This document shows, piece by piece, positions 1-8,374 of a stretch of DNA of 37,273 nucleotides. Both the position numbers and the translations under genes were made by a program. Position 1 is the stretch's first letter; every line of letters begins with the position of its first letter. The stretch spans positions 1 to 37,273 of the forward strand of contig JAJDTF010000059.1 in NCBI GenBank assembly GCA_022827265.1. Reading direction: 5' to 3'. This DNA comes from Acidimicrobiia bacterium (GTDB taxonomy: Bacteria; Actinomycetota; Acidimicrobiia; Acidimicrobiales; Poriferisodalaceae). A model generated the notes under the pieces. That model saw only the letters and a list, made by a program, of their open reading frames with translations. It was not told where the DNA came from and did not search any database.

Positions 1-714
1 GAGGAAGCGCCGCTGAACGATGCCGCAGCCGAAGTGCGTGCGACCGGTGCGGAAGCCATCGCGGTGCGCACCGACGTATCGCAGCTGGCGCAGATCGAGG
101 CGCTCGCCGAGGCTGCTGTCGATCGGTTCGGAGCGGTGCACATGCTCTGCAACAACGCTGGTGTCGGCATCCCGGGACCCATCGGGGACATGTCGCTCGA
201 GGACTGGCGCTGGACGCTCGACATCAACCTGTGGGGGCCGATCTACGGCTGCCACGTGTTCCTGCCGATCATCGAGGCGGCCGGCGAAGGCCACATCAAC
301 TCGACCGCTTCGGTGGCCGGGCTGTACGGCGGTGCCTCGCTGGGCGCGTACAACGTGTCCAAGCACGGTGTCGTGGCGCTGATGGCCACGCTGGAGCGAG
401 ATCTGCGGCTGCGGAACTCGAACGTGCATGCCTCGGTGCTGTGCCCGGGGCCGATCAACACCAACATCGTGTACAGCCAGCGCAATCGTGACCCCGAAGA
501 TGCTGCCCACCACGTGCGCACCGATCAGGGCGACAAGTTCTGGGACATGCTCAAGGGCTACCTGTCCGAAGGCATGGACCCTGCCGAGGTGGGGCCCATG
601 GTGCTGGACGCCGTGCGCACCGACCGATTCTGGGTGCTGACCCACCCCGAGATGGGCAAGATCGCCCGCTACCAGGCCGACGCCATGCTCGAAGGCGGTC
701 ATCTCACGCGCTGA
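1..714 (+). CDS. Short-chain dehydrogenase/reductase, 5'-truncated by window edge
   Basis: This is an NAD(P)-dependent classical SDR oxidoreductase; the substrate is unknown. The reading frame is open from base 1, so the N-terminal TGxxxGIG cofactor-binding loop lies outside the window. Visible SDR landmarks are the NNAG motif near the start, the catalytic Ser in a STASVAG stretch, and the YxxxK pair in the segment AYNVSKHG. The PGPINTN segment after it is the usual proline-glycine motif near the substrate loop. The C-terminus is complete and the protein is cytosolic. The next gene is an MFS transporter on the same strand, roughly 285 bases downstream, so they are probably not tightly coupled. 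The family call is firm; the specific reaction cannot be read from the sequence. Confidence 0.9.
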   Translation, partial: EEAPLNDAAAEVRATGAEAIAVRTDVSQLAQIEALAEAAVDRFGAVHMLCNNAGVGIPGPIGDMSLEDWRWTLDINLWGPIYGCHVFLPIIEAAGEGHINSTASVAGLYGGASLGAYNVSKHGVVALMATLERDLRLRNSNVHASVLCPGPINTNIVYSQRNRDPEDAAHHVRTDQGDKFWDMLKGYLSEGMDPAEVGPMVLDAVRTDRFWVLTHPEMGKIARYQADAMLEGGHLTR

Positions 715-999
715 GCGCCGATCACGTTCGCCGTCGCGTATGGCGACGCTGAGGCAAAAGGTGCACGAGGGCGTTTACTGAGCCTGTGACGCCGACCGAG
801 TCGCCAACAAGCTGCGCGAGTCGTTGCGCCGTTGCGTCGCGTCACCTCATGTCTCCCGCTCTTGTTCGCTGCGCTCACGGGCCGCTCGGGCCACGGCTTC
901 ACCATTCGACTCAGCCTCTGGCGGCGGAACGCTCGCCCACAGCGCGGCCCCGCCGGCTCTGAGCACGTGAAGCCCGCAGGAGCGGTGTGGCGCGCCCCG

Positions 1000-2538
1000 A
1001 TGCAGGCGCCGGCGGCGCAGCCGTCGGTCTTCGCCGTCGTGCCGCAGATTCTCGACGCAGCCGGCCGGCCGCTCGCCCCGTCGGTGGCGCCCCCCGTCCC
1101 GCGCTCGGCGCCGTCGGGCGCTGTGCCCGCCGACCGCACCGCCCCGCCCGCCGACGCGCCCGCATCAGACAGCTACCGGTGGCGGCTGCTCGGCGTGATC
1201 GGGCTGGCAGTGCTCGGGTTCGGTTCGTTGATGACCTTGGTGGGGGTTTCGCTGACGCCGATCGCCGAAGACCTGGGAACCTCACTGCCCACGGCCGGCT
1301 GGGTCATCACCGGCCTCATGCTGGCCATGGCCGTCTCGACACCCGCCGGCGGCAAGCTGGCCGACCGGTTCGGGCACCGCCGTATCTTCCTCATCGGCAT
1401 CGTCGGGATGACCGCGACGATGATCGCCAACTACTGGGTGCCCGACATCGGCACCTTCATCGCCGTAAGAGTGGTATTCGGGCTGTGCGGCGGGCTGCTG
1501 ATGCCCTCGGGCATGGCGCTGCTCATGCATGCGTTCGGCCCGGCCGAGCGGGCACGGGCCGTCGGCTGGTTCCAGTTCGCCATGACCGGTGCGCCGACGA
1601 TCGGCGTGGTCGTCGGCGGCCCGCTGCTGAACGTGTTCGGCTGGCGGGGCATCTTCTTGCTGTTCGGCGTGATCAGCCTCGTGTCGTTGATCTTCGCAGC
1701 CGTCGTCGTCAAGCCGATTCCGCGGGGCGCTCGGGTACCGATCGACGTCCTGGGGGCGCTGCTGCTGGCCGGCGGAACGCTGCTGGTGCTGTGGGCGATC
1801 ACCCGGCTGCCGATGCTCCTGCGGGCAGGCGATGGGCTGCTGTCAGACCAGACGCTCATGCTGATGCTCGCCGGGGCGGTGGTCTGTTACGTGCTGTTCG
1901 TGCTGTGGGAACGCCGCGCATCCGCCCCCTTCTTGGACCTGCGCCTGTTCCGCCGAGCCAGCTTCACCTTGCCGCTGCTGTCGGCGCCGGCCAACCAGTT
2001 CGCGTACATGGGCGGCTTCATGGTGGTGCCCTGGGTGCTGCAGGAGCGGTATGGCTTCTCGGTGGGCATCGCTGCGATGCTCATGGTGCCCCGGCCCGGT
2101 GCGTTTGCCGTGGCTTCGCCGCTGGGCGGCACGCTGGTGACCAAGATCGGTGCCCGGATCCCGATGTTCTTCGGCACCTCCGCGATGATCGGCTCGATGA
2201 TCGCCTTCGCCCTGGGTGCCAAGCCTGTGGGCTGGGGTCTCGCGGCGATCATGGTGGGGCTGGTGCTGTCGGGTGTGTCGGCGGGCGTCGGCTCGCCCGC
2301 TTACCAGGTGCTGGTCGCCAACTCGGTCGAAGACAAAGACCTCGGCATGGCCAACGGCATGAACCAGACGGTCATGTGGATGGGCATCATCCTGGGGATC
2401 CAGTCGATGCTGGCCTTCACCGGCGAGGATCCCTCGCTGGGCCGGCTGCGAGCCACGTTCCTGTTCGGCGCCGCAGTGGCCGCAATCGGCTACGTGGCCC
2501 CGCTGTTCGCCACCCGCCGATCCACCCGCATGGCCTAG
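1000..2538 (+). CDS. MFS transporter, DHA2-like (14 TMS), probable drug/metabolite exporter
   Basis: An integral membrane proton-coupled exporter of the major facilitator superfamily. About fourteen hydrophobic segments can be counted, which fits the DHA2 (EmrB/QacA) subgroup rather than 12-helix families. Motif A is present between helices 2 and 3 as GGKLADRFGHRR, and a charged/proline segment follows helix 6. The first 60 or so residues after the chosen start are rich in Pro and Ala and should be a cytosolic tail. The frame stays open upstream to a TTG at 832, but that extension reads as non-coding, so I chose the ATG at 1000. An in-frame GTG at 985 close behind AGGAG (978-982) is an alternative. 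Export of a toxic compound or pathway intermediate is inference. Confidence 0.85.
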   Translation: MQAPAAQPSVFAVVPQILDAAGRPLAPSVAPPVPRSAPSGAVPADRTAPPADAPASDSYRWRLLGVIGLAVLGFGSLMTLVGVSLTPIAEDLGTSLPTAGWVITGLMLAMAVSTPAGGKLADRFGHRRIFLIGIVGMTATMIANYWVPDIGTFIAVRVVFGLCGGLLMPSGMALLMHAFGPAERARAVGWFQFAMTGAPTIGVVVGGPLLNVFGWRGIFLLFGVISLVSLIFAAVVVKPIPRGARVPIDVLGALLLAGGTLLVLWAITRLPMLLRAGDGLLSDQTLMLMLAGAVVCYVLFVLWERRASAPFLDLRLFRRASFTLPLLSAPANQFAYMGGFMVVPWVLQERYGFSVGIAAMLMVPRPGAFAVASPLGGTLVTKIGARIPMFFGTSAMIGSMIAFALGAKPVGWGLAAIMVGLVLSGVSAGVGSPAYQVLVANSVEDKDLGMANGMNQTVMWMGIILGIQSMLAFTGEDPSLGRLRATFLFGAAVAAIGYVAPLFATRRSTRMA

Positions 2539-2732
2539 CGACCCGCTCATCCGCGCATATTCGTGCGTCGGGAATTTTCAGCGGTAATTTCTGAGGGTTT
2601 TATTGTCCATGTTTTTCTGAAGAAGCTACAACTCTGACAGGCGACCATGCAGGTATCCGACTCGCCGCGCCTCATTCCGAAAGCCCCTTCACGCCAGACG
2701 CTGCCCGAGTGAGTTTGTTCAAGGACCTCTAG

Positions 2733-2771
2733 AGTTTTAGCCTAACGCAAATCTTCCTTTAGGCTAAAACT
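2733..2771 (+). promoter_or_regulatory. Perfect 13-bp inverted repeat operator over a leaderless promoter
   Basis: Arms AGTTTTAGCCTAA (2733-2745) and TTAGGCTAAAACT (2759-2771) are exact reverse complements separated by 13 bases. The right arm abuts the ATG at 2772. Inside it lies TAGGCT (2760-2765), a TAnnnT -10 box, followed by exactly six bases and the ATG. No ribosome binding site is present, so the mRNA is probably leaderless. The left arm would cover the -35 area. A repressor bound here would block transcription. The downstream gene encodes a protein with winged-helix character and is the obvious candidate autoregulator (inference). Confidence 0.75.
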
Positions 2772-4466
2772 ATGGCGACAGAGCGTGTGCCGGATGAGGT
2801 GCTTGAAGCACTGGAGGCGATTGGGCGCGGATCGACGCCCGGTGATCTCGAGTCGGAGACTTTGGAGTTCAAGTCGGCTCGTGGGGGAGCACGAAGAACT
2901 CGCATGGCGCTGGCTGAAGCCGCTGCGTGTCTGGCCAATGGCCACGGCGGCGCTGTGGTTCTCGGAGTCGACGATGACCAGAGTGGTGCAGCGGCCTTCT
3001 CCGGCACCGATCTCGACGATCTGGAGGCGCGCCGCTACATCTTCGAGACGGTGACACCGGGCCTCACGGTGGGCCTCGCGGTTCATTGGCACCACGAGGC
3101 AAGACTGTTGGTTGCGCATGTGCCGGTCGGAGCGACCGTTCACGGCGTCGCCGGCCGAGTCACGCGGCGCATCGGGCGCAGTTGCCTTCCGCTGGCCCCC
3201 GACGAGATTGCGGCGCTGCACAGTGAGCGGCACGGAGTCGATCCATCCGAGGCACGCAGCAGCCGAACCGTCGAGGATCTCGACCCGATCGCGATGGAGG
3301 TCGCCCGCGGGGAGTTGCGGCGTCTCGGCGGCGAACGAGGACGATGGGCCGAACTGCCCGACGCCGAATTGTGCTCAACGATGGGCTTGGCTTCATCCGA
3401 CGGGGGGCTGTACGCAGCGGGGGAGCAGTTGTTGTGCGCTACCGGCGAGGAGATCATCGTCTACCAGCACCGCCGGAGCGCTGGCGGTCCACCCGACGCA
3501 ACGGAGCGCATCGCGATGCCAGTGCTGCCGGCATTCGGCCGTTTGCTGGAGCTCGTGGCCTCCCGGAACCCCTTCGAGGCGCTGCTGCTGCCGAACGGCC
3601 AACAGTTGCAGATGCACCGTTACCCGCCTGAGTCGATGCGCGAGGCTGTCGCGAATGCTCTCGTCCATCGCCGTCTCGACATCGCTGAGCCTGTGCGGGT
3701 CGAGCACTTCGACGATGCACTGTCGGTCACCTCGATGGGGCCGTTCGTCAGCGGCGTCACTGAGCACAACATCCTTTCGACAACATCTCGCCCTCGCAAT
3801 CGGCTTCTCGCGCGCGCATTTCGAACGTTGGGCCTGATCGAGGAACTCGGCACCGGTATCGCCCGGATGTACCGGTCGATGCTGAGCCTCGGCAAGCCGC
3901 CTCCGACCATCTCGGGCTCCGCAGAAGCAGTGCGGGTGCAGTTCGATGGGGGTCCGGCTGAGCCTGACTTTGCATCGTTCGTGGCGCAACTCGACGGTGC
4001 CCAGCGCGACGATGTCGAATCGCTGCTGGTGCTGCGTCGGCTCTGCGGGTCGGGCACGGTTGCACCGACTCAGATGGCCCCTGTCCTCCAGCGTTCCGAG
4101 ATGGACGCGGCCCGAGTGATGCAGCGCATGACCGCCGAAGCTCAACCGCTCATCGAACCGTCGCAGGGCAGATCGAAAGGACCCTCGACCCGGTACCGGC
4201 TCACCCCAGAGGCGGCCCGAGGCTTGGGCTCGGCCGTGCGACGCTCTCGGCGGGACACCAGTGAGGTCGAAGATACCGTCGCTGCGCATGTGAACAAGCA
4301 CGGCCGCATCAGCAATCGGGTCGTGCGCAACCTCTTCGGCGTCGGCACGCCGAGAGCGTCGGCCATCCTGCGCGAGCTGGTCGATCGCGAGGTGCTCGAA
4401 CGGATCACTGACGCCCCACGCGGCCCCAGCGTCGCCTACGGCCCCGGCCCCCGCTTCGACACTTGA
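2772..4466 (+). CDS. AlbA_2 (Schlafen-like) / RecG-C-like ATP-binding regulator
   Basis: A 564-residue protein of the AlbA_2 type, often annotated as putative DNA-binding or ATP-binding protein. Residues about 20-130 hold the AlbA_2 domain, with the LEFK motif and the ANGHGGAVVLGVDDD segment. Residues about 280-370 match the RecG C-terminal/HATPase_c_4 region: REAVANALVHRR, then RNRLLARAF and EELGTGIARM. The C-terminal 150 residues look like winged-helix segments (VVRNLFGVGTPRASAILREL). Such proteins act as transcriptional regulators, and some occur in defence loci. The start is the ATG directly behind the inverted repeat, with no Shine-Dalgarno. The AT-rich stretch 2539-2732 upstream differs from its neighbours and may mark acquired DNA. 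It converges on the next gene with 22 bases between. Confidence 0.85.
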   Translation: MATERVPDEVLEALEAIGRGSTPGDLESETLEFKSARGGARRTRMALAEAAACLANGHGGAVVLGVDDDQSGAAAFSGTDLDDLEARRYIFETVTPGLTVGLAVHWHHEARLLVAHVPVGATVHGVAGRVTRRIGRSCLPLAPDEIAALHSERHGVDPSEARSSRTVEDLDPIAMEVARGELRRLGGERGRWAELPDAELCSTMGLASSDGGLYAAGEQLLCATGEEIIVYQHRRSAGGPPDATERIAMPVLPAFGRLLELVASRNPFEALLLPNGQQLQMHRYPPESMREAVANALVHRRLDIAEPVRVEHFDDALSVTSMGPFVSGVTEHNILSTTSRPRNRLLARAFRTLGLIEELGTGIARMYRSMLSLGKPPPTISGSAEAVRVQFDGGPAEPDFASFVAQLDGAQRDDVESLLVLRRLCGSGTVAPTQMAPVLQRSEMDAARVMQRMTAEAQPLIEPSQGRSKGPSTRYRLTPEAARGLGSAVRRSRRDTSEVEDTVAAHVNKHGRISNRVVRNLFGVGTPRASAILRELVDREVLERITDAPRGPSVAYGPGPRFDT

Positions 4467-4488
4467 GCCAGATCGTCGTGACCGCGCG

Positions 4489-5517
4489 CTAGAGGGCGGC
4501 GAGGAAGTCGAGCAGTTCGGCGTTGAGCTCGTCGGCGGCCTCCTGCTGGACCCAGTGGCCGATGCCGTCGAGGATCACCGACTTGTGCAGGTTGGGCATG
4601 GTCTCGCCGAATTTGGCGATGGAGCCGGCGCCCCACACGGTCGGGCCGTCGACCTCGCCGCCGACGAACAGGCTCGGCTGGGTGATGGCTGCGCCGTCGA
4701 AGGCAGCCATGTCCTCCCAGTCGCGGTCGACGTTGCGGTAGCGGTTCAGCCCGCCCGACATGCCGGTGCGGGTGAACTCCGAGGTGTAGTAGGCGAAATC
4801 CGCTTCCGACATCCAGTGGGGCCAGGTGCCATCTTCGGGCCAGATGAAGTTGTCCGAGAGCTTGCCGCCAGGGGAGACGCCGAAGCCCCCGCCTGAAGAG
4901 TCGCCCGATGCCTGCCGGGCCCGCACGCCGTCGCCCGAGGCGGCGAAGTACATGCCCAGCAGCCAATGGGGAAGGTCGACCTCCATCTCGGCCTCGGCAC
5001 GGCCTGGCTCCTGGAAGTACTCGATGTAGAACTCCTTGTCGCCGCCCATCATGCGGAAGGCGGCGCTGGGCTTGAAGTCGCTGCGAGCGTTGTAGGGCAC
5101 GCTGACGAGGCCGAGCGCGGTGAAAATGTCTGGTCGCAGCAGCGCTGAGCTCCAGGCGATAGGTGCGCCCCAGTCGTGGCCCACGATGACGGCGGTGTCC
5201 TCGCCGAGCGCCCGCACGACTCCCACGTTGTCGGCCACGTGGCGCACCATCCGGTAGTCGTCGACTGCGGCAGGCGCCGAGGAGCGGCCGTAGCCCCGCA
5301 CGTCGATCGCCACCGCCCGATATCCGGCAGCAGCCACCGCAGGCAGTTGGTGCCGCCACGAGTACCACGACTCAGGAAAGCCATGGACGAACAGCACCAT
5401 CGGCCCCTCGCCCACCTCCGCCACATGAATCCGCGTACCCAGCGCATCCACGTCGTAGTGCTTCACGCCAGAAAGATCAGGTGCAGTAGTGCCAGTGCTC
5501 TCACTCATGGCCGCCAT
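4489..5517 (-). CDS. Alpha/beta hydrolase, soluble epoxide hydrolase-like
   Basis: A cytosolic alpha/beta-hydrolase resembling soluble epoxide hydrolases, which open epoxides to diols through an Asp nucleophile. The HGFPESWYSWRHQLP segment carries the oxyanion HGxP motif. The nucleophile is the Asp in GHDWGAP. A late Asp in the VGGEVDGP region and the His in GIGHWVQQE complete a plausible triad. Length (342 residues from this start) is normal for the family, and the region between carries a cap. The start chosen is the ATG at 5517 behind GAGGG; an upstream ATG at 5535 and a downstream one at 5508 are in frame. The substrate is unknown; haloalkane dehalogenase-like activity is a less likely alternative. 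Confidence 0.85.
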   Translation of the reverse strand: MAAMSESTGTTAPDLSGVKHYDVDALGTRIHVAEVGEGPMVLFVHGFPESWYSWRHQLPAVAAAGYRAVAIDVRGYGRSSAPAAVDDYRMVRHVADNVGVVRALGEDTAVIVGHDWGAPIAWSSALLRPDIFTALGLVSVPYNARSDFKPSAAFRMMGGDKEFYIEYFQEPGRAEAEMEVDLPHWLLGMYFAASGDGVRARQASGDSSGGGFGVSPGGKLSDNFIWPEDGTWPHWMSEADFAYYTSEFTRTGMSGGLNRYRNVDRDWEDMAAFDGAAITQPSLFVGGEVDGPTVWGAGSIAKFGETMPNLHKSVILDGIGHWVQQEAADELNAELLDFLAAL

Positions 5518-5621
5518 TCTGGCCCTCAATTGCATTCGCCGGCGCGTGGCAGTCGAAATTGAGTTGCGTGAGATCGACGCATCGCGCGAGGTTCAGCAGA
5601 TGTCCGCTGGCCGCAGAGCTG

Positions 5622-5660
5622 TGCTTGCAGAGTGCTGGCAATGCTGGCAGAATGCGGTCA
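5622..5660 (+). promoter_or_regulatory. Short direct repeats before FitA-like antitoxin, candidate operator
   Basis: TGCTTGCA (5622), TGCTGGCA (5633), TGCTGGCA (5642) and TGCGGTCA (5653) form a ladder of similar octamers spaced 11, 9 and 11 bases, ending in the antitoxin start codon. Ribbon-helix-helix antitoxins commonly bind arrays of short repeats about one helical turn apart. Autoregulation here is inference. Confidence 0.4.
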
Positions 5661-5896
5661 TGGCTAAGCAGATCACCATCCGGAATGTGCCCGATGACGT
5701 TTGCGACGAGCTCGCTGCCAGGGCTGCCGAGCAGCGCCAGTCGATGCAGGAATACCTGCGGGGGGAACTCGAGCACCTCGTTGCGAAGCCGTCGGTGGCG
5801 TCGTTGCTGAAGGAGATCCGACGGCGCAAGGAAGCTGCGGGCACTCGGGTCTCGGCCACCACGATCCTCGCGGCACGCGACGCAGACAGGAAGTGA
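5660..5896 (+). CDS. FitA/VapB-type ribbon-helix-helix antitoxin
   Basis: A 78-residue antitoxin. The N-terminus has the ribbon-helix-helix pattern: a basic beta strand (KQITIRNVPDD) and two helices containing RQSMQEYLRGEL, as in FitA and related VapB proteins. The remaining C-terminal half, rich in Arg and Lys, would wrap the toxin. The frame is open upstream, but the ATG at 5660 is where the RHH fold begins. Its stop codon overlaps the GTG of the PIN-domain gene (GTGA), the usual coupling of an antitoxin to its toxin. It should neutralise the toxin and, with it, repress the operon through the short repeats at 5622-5660. Confidence 0.85.
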   Translation: MAKQITIRNVPDDVCDELAARAAEQRQSMQEYLRGELEHLVAKPSVASLLKEIRRRKEAAGTRVSATTILAARDADRK

Positions 5897-6309
5897 GCGA
5901 AGTGAGCGCAGTCATTGATGCTTCGACTCTGTTGGCTGCGCTCATCGATGACGGCGATGACGGCCGGTGGGCGCTTGAGCAGCTCGCACAGAATCCGCTG
6001 GCCGCACCCGAGCTGCTGCCCGTCGAGACGTCGAACATCCTGCGCCGTCTGGAACTCTCGCACGAGATAACACGACTCGAAGCGACGGCATCCCAGCGTG
6101 AGCTCACCCGATTCGGCTTCGACCTCTACCCGTTTGGCCCGTTCGCCGATCGCGTCTGGGAGCTTCGCTTCAATTTCACTGCCTACGACGCGTGGTACGT
6201 CGCCCTCGCGGAGAGGCTCGACTGGCCGCTCGTCACGCTCGACCGCAAGGCAGCAAGAGCCAGCGGATCGCGCTGCGAGTTCCGGGTCCCGCCGCACCGG
6301 TCCGATTGA
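5893..6309 (+). CDS. PIN-domain ribonuclease toxin (VapC/FitB family)
   Basis: A 138-residue PIN-domain toxin, a Mg2+-dependent endoribonuclease that cleaves tRNA or other structured RNA in characterised relatives. The acidic active-site residues are visible in order: Asp in VIDASTL, Glu in PVETSNIL, Asp in YDAWYVAL and Asp in VTLDRKAA. The GTG at 5893 overlaps the antitoxin stop; a second in-frame GTG lies at 5902. With the preceding gene it forms a complete type II toxin-antitoxin module. No active-site residue is missing, so it is probably functional. The RNA target cannot be deduced. Confidence 0.88.
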   Translation: MSEVSAVIDASTLLAALIDDGDDGRWALEQLAQNPLAAPELLPVETSNILRRLELSHEITRLEATASQRELTRFGFDLYPFGPFADRVWELRFNFTAYDAWYVALAERLDWPLVTLDRKAARASGSRCEFRVPPHRSD

Positions 6310-6450
6310 GAACCGGAGCGACATACGACGACTTGCTCGCTGATGTCGTTGGCCAAGTGAAGGCAGTTCGCGACATCATCGTGGATGCTCTGGAGGATCA
6401 GGCCTGAGCGAGCAGATGCGTGAGGCGTGCCGCTCGGCAAGGATGGCGGC

Positions 6451-7233
6451 ATGAGTTTGTTGTCGTTTGAGCTGCCGTCGTTGGAGACGATTGAGCTGGA
6501 ACCTGATGGGGAAGCGCTTCGGGTGTGGCTGAACCGGCCGGAGTCGCGCAATGCGCACAACCAGCTGATGATCCGCGAAGTGGGGGATCTGTTCCTGGCG
6601 CTGAACGGGCAGACGCAGTACCGGGTGGTGGTGCTGGGCGGGCGGGGGAAGTCGTTCTGTGCTGGTGCTGATCGCAAGGAGCGGTCGCCGGCTGCGGCGA
6701 ACGACCGGGAGGCTCGCTACATCAATCAGCTGGGGCGGCGGGCGGCCCGGGCCATCGAGGACTGCGAAGCGGTCACCATCGCTCGGGTGCACGGGCATGC
6801 CATCGGCGGCGGGTGCTGCTTCGCCACGAGCTGCGACTTCCGCATCAGCGAGGCCGACGCCATGTGGTATGTGCCCGAGGTGGAGCTGGGCGTGCCGCTG
6901 CCGTGGGGCGCCACGCCCCGGTTGATCTCCGAGCTCGGCATGTCGCGGGCACGCCAGTTCGTGATGACCAGCGAACGCATCGACGGGCGCAAGGCCGCCG
7001 AGTGGGGATTGGCGCACGAGGTGTGCGAAGGCGATGACGAGCTGGATTCGGCCGTGGAACGCTGGGTAGCGCGCCTGCTCGACCTGCCGTCGCTGTCCGT
7101 GCAGATGGCCAAGCACCAGCTGCGTGGCTACGCCCAGGTCACCCGGCTCGGCGACCTGTCCGAGTTCGACGGCGACGCCTCGGCCCGGTCCATCACCAGC
7201 GAAGACGCCCAAGCCCGCTTCGGCACTTTCTGA
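6451..7233 (+). CDS. Enoyl-CoA hydratase/isomerase family protein
   Basis: A crotonase-fold protein of 260 residues acting on CoA thioesters. The oxyanion-hole region is recognisable in KSFCAGADRKER and HAIGGGCC. The catalytic Glu equivalent to Glu164 of rat hydratase is kept in PEVELG. The position of Glu144 is occupied by Cys (GGGCCFATSCD), so simple hydratase chemistry is doubtful; an isomerase, decarboxylase or hydrolase role in the superfamily is possible. The start is the ATG at 6451 with AAGGA seven bases upstream rather than the earlier in-frame start. It converges on the carboxymuconolactone decarboxylase-like gene. Confidence 0.85.
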   Translation: MSLLSFELPSLETIELEPDGEALRVWLNRPESRNAHNQLMIREVGDLFLALNGQTQYRVVVLGGRGKSFCAGADRKERSPAAANDREARYINQLGRRAARAIEDCEAVTIARVHGHAIGGGCCFATSCDFRISEADAMWYVPEVELGVPLPWGATPRLISELGMSRARQFVMTSERIDGRKAAEWGLAHEVCEGDDELDSAVERWVARLLDLPSLSVQMAKHQLRGYAQVTRLGDLSEFDGDASARSITSEDAQARFGTF

Positions 7234-7252
7234 TCGGGCCAGGGGGACTGTC

Positions 7253-7314
7253 GATCTACGAATTTCGACGATTTGATCTACCAAAATCGACCAGATCGAT
7301 CTACCAAATTTGAC
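7253..7314. repeat. Three imperfect 17-bp direct repeats between convergent genes
   Basis: GATCTACGAATTTCGAC (7253), GATCTACCAAAATCGAC (7275) and GATCTACCAAATTTGAC (7298) recur at 22 and 23 base spacing, about two helical turns. The stretch is AT-richer than its surroundings and lies between the stops of two convergent genes, where a promoter operator is not expected. It could be a protein-binding array, a transposon end or a remnant of acquired DNA. Confidence 0.7.
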
Positions 7315-7335
7315 TCTGCCGATCTCGCCACAGCG

Positions 7336-8166
7336 TCAGCTGCGGGCATCGATTTTGTCGCAGGCCTTCTTCATCGCCTGGTAGCCCTCGACGGCGCGGG
7401 GGATGCCGCCGTAGATGGTCATCTGCACCATGATCTCTTCGATCTCGGTGCGCGTCAGCCCGTGGTTGAGGCCCGCCGGCACATGGAACGCCAGCTCGTC
7501 GGTGCGGCTCAGCACAGTCAGGATCGCGATGACCACGATGCTGCGGTCTCGCCGGGACAGCTCATCCCGTGACCAGAGGTCGCCGAACGCCCAGTGATAG
7601 GCGATGCGCCCGACCTCGCCGAGGTGCTCGACCAGGCGAGCCATGTCCTCGGAGGGGTCGCTCGACGCCCGGCCTGCCGTGAGGGTTCCCCGCACCTCCG
7701 CCGCACGTCGCTCCCGCTCGTCGTCGTCCAGCTCATCGGCACCCGAACGTTCGGGCAGCCGATCGACGCGGTCGAGCGTTCGGAACCTCTCGTCAACAAC
7801 CCGGGACGCCGCCATTGCCATCGGGAAGCCGGCGTAGGCGGCCACCTGGATCAGGACTTCTTCGATCTCGGTGCGCGTCAGGCCGTGATTCAGCCCGACC
7901 TCGGTGTGCAGCGACAGCTCCTCGCTCGAACCGATCGTGGCGAGCACCGTGATCACGATCAGGCTGCGGTCGCGGCGCGACAGCTCGGGCCGCGACCACA
8001 CGTCGCCCATCACCACGTCGAAGGCAAACGTGCCCAGAGCGCCGAGGCGCCGAGTCATCGACCGCTGCGCTCGCTCGGGATCGACTTCCCCGTCGGTGAA
8101 TCGCTCGAACACTTCGAGCGCTGCCGCTCGCCGCTCGGCATGTGTGCGTGATGTGGTGTCGGTCAT
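7336..8166 (-). CDS. Tandem carboxymuconolactone decarboxylase (CMD)-domain protein
   Basis: A 276-residue protein made of two CMD/AhpD-like domains. Each half carries the same signature: DVW/LWSR-ELSRRDRS followed by an alanine-isoleucine-rich helix, then HxxxGLNHGLTRTEIEE. This is the pattern of 4-carboxymuconolactone decarboxylases, which act in protocatechuate breakdown. The AhpD CxxC redox motif is absent, so peroxidase-partner function is unlikely. The second half is probably an internal duplication of the first. The start is the ATG at 8166 with a strong GAGGAGGAG ribosome site; the longer frame to 8253 is not needed. The specific substrate is unknown. Confidence 0.85.
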   Translation of the reverse strand: MTDTTSRTHAERRAAALEVFERFTDGEVDPERAQRSMTRRLGALGTFAFDVVMGDVWSRPELSRRDRSLIVITVLATIGSSEELSLHTEVGLNHGLTRTEIEEVLIQVAAYAGFPMAMAASRVVDERFRTLDRVDRLPERSGADELDDDERERRAAEVRGTLTAGRASSDPSEDMARLVEHLGEVGRIAYHWAFGDLWSRDELSRRDRSIVVIAILTVLSRTDELAFHVPAGLNHGLTRTEIEEIMVQMTIYGGIPRAVEGYQAMKKACDKIDARS

Positions 8167-8374
8167 GGCGCTCCTCCTCGGCCGAAGGCCTGTCAATGCG
8201 CCATCATCGCCGCGAACACGCAGGTCGCGCCATGCGATGCCGACGAATGCCAAGTGGAGAGGCCTGCCGTCCCGTCGTCACGCCGGTCGCCGCCCGTTGT
8301 GAATTCGGACGCTCGTGGCTGTGCCGCTCGACAGCGCCTGATGTTCTCGACGCGCGGCAGCGCCCAGAGCGCGA

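Noticed and set aside
832-999. Upstream extension of the MFS protein to a TTG
   Set aside because: The added 56 residues read as non-coding and there is no ribosome site at 832.
987-2594. 535-codon open frame overlapping the MFS gene
   Set aside because: Arg/Gly/Ala-rich frame-shifted shadow of the transporter with no protein-like pattern.
4436-5368. 310-codon minus-strand frame
   Set aside because: Shadow of the epoxide hydrolase-like gene in another frame of the same strand.
6306-6407. 33-codon frame (TTG start) after the FitB-like toxin, acidic and overlapping its stop
   Set aside because: Too short, non-standard start and no recognisable family; possibly a remnant.
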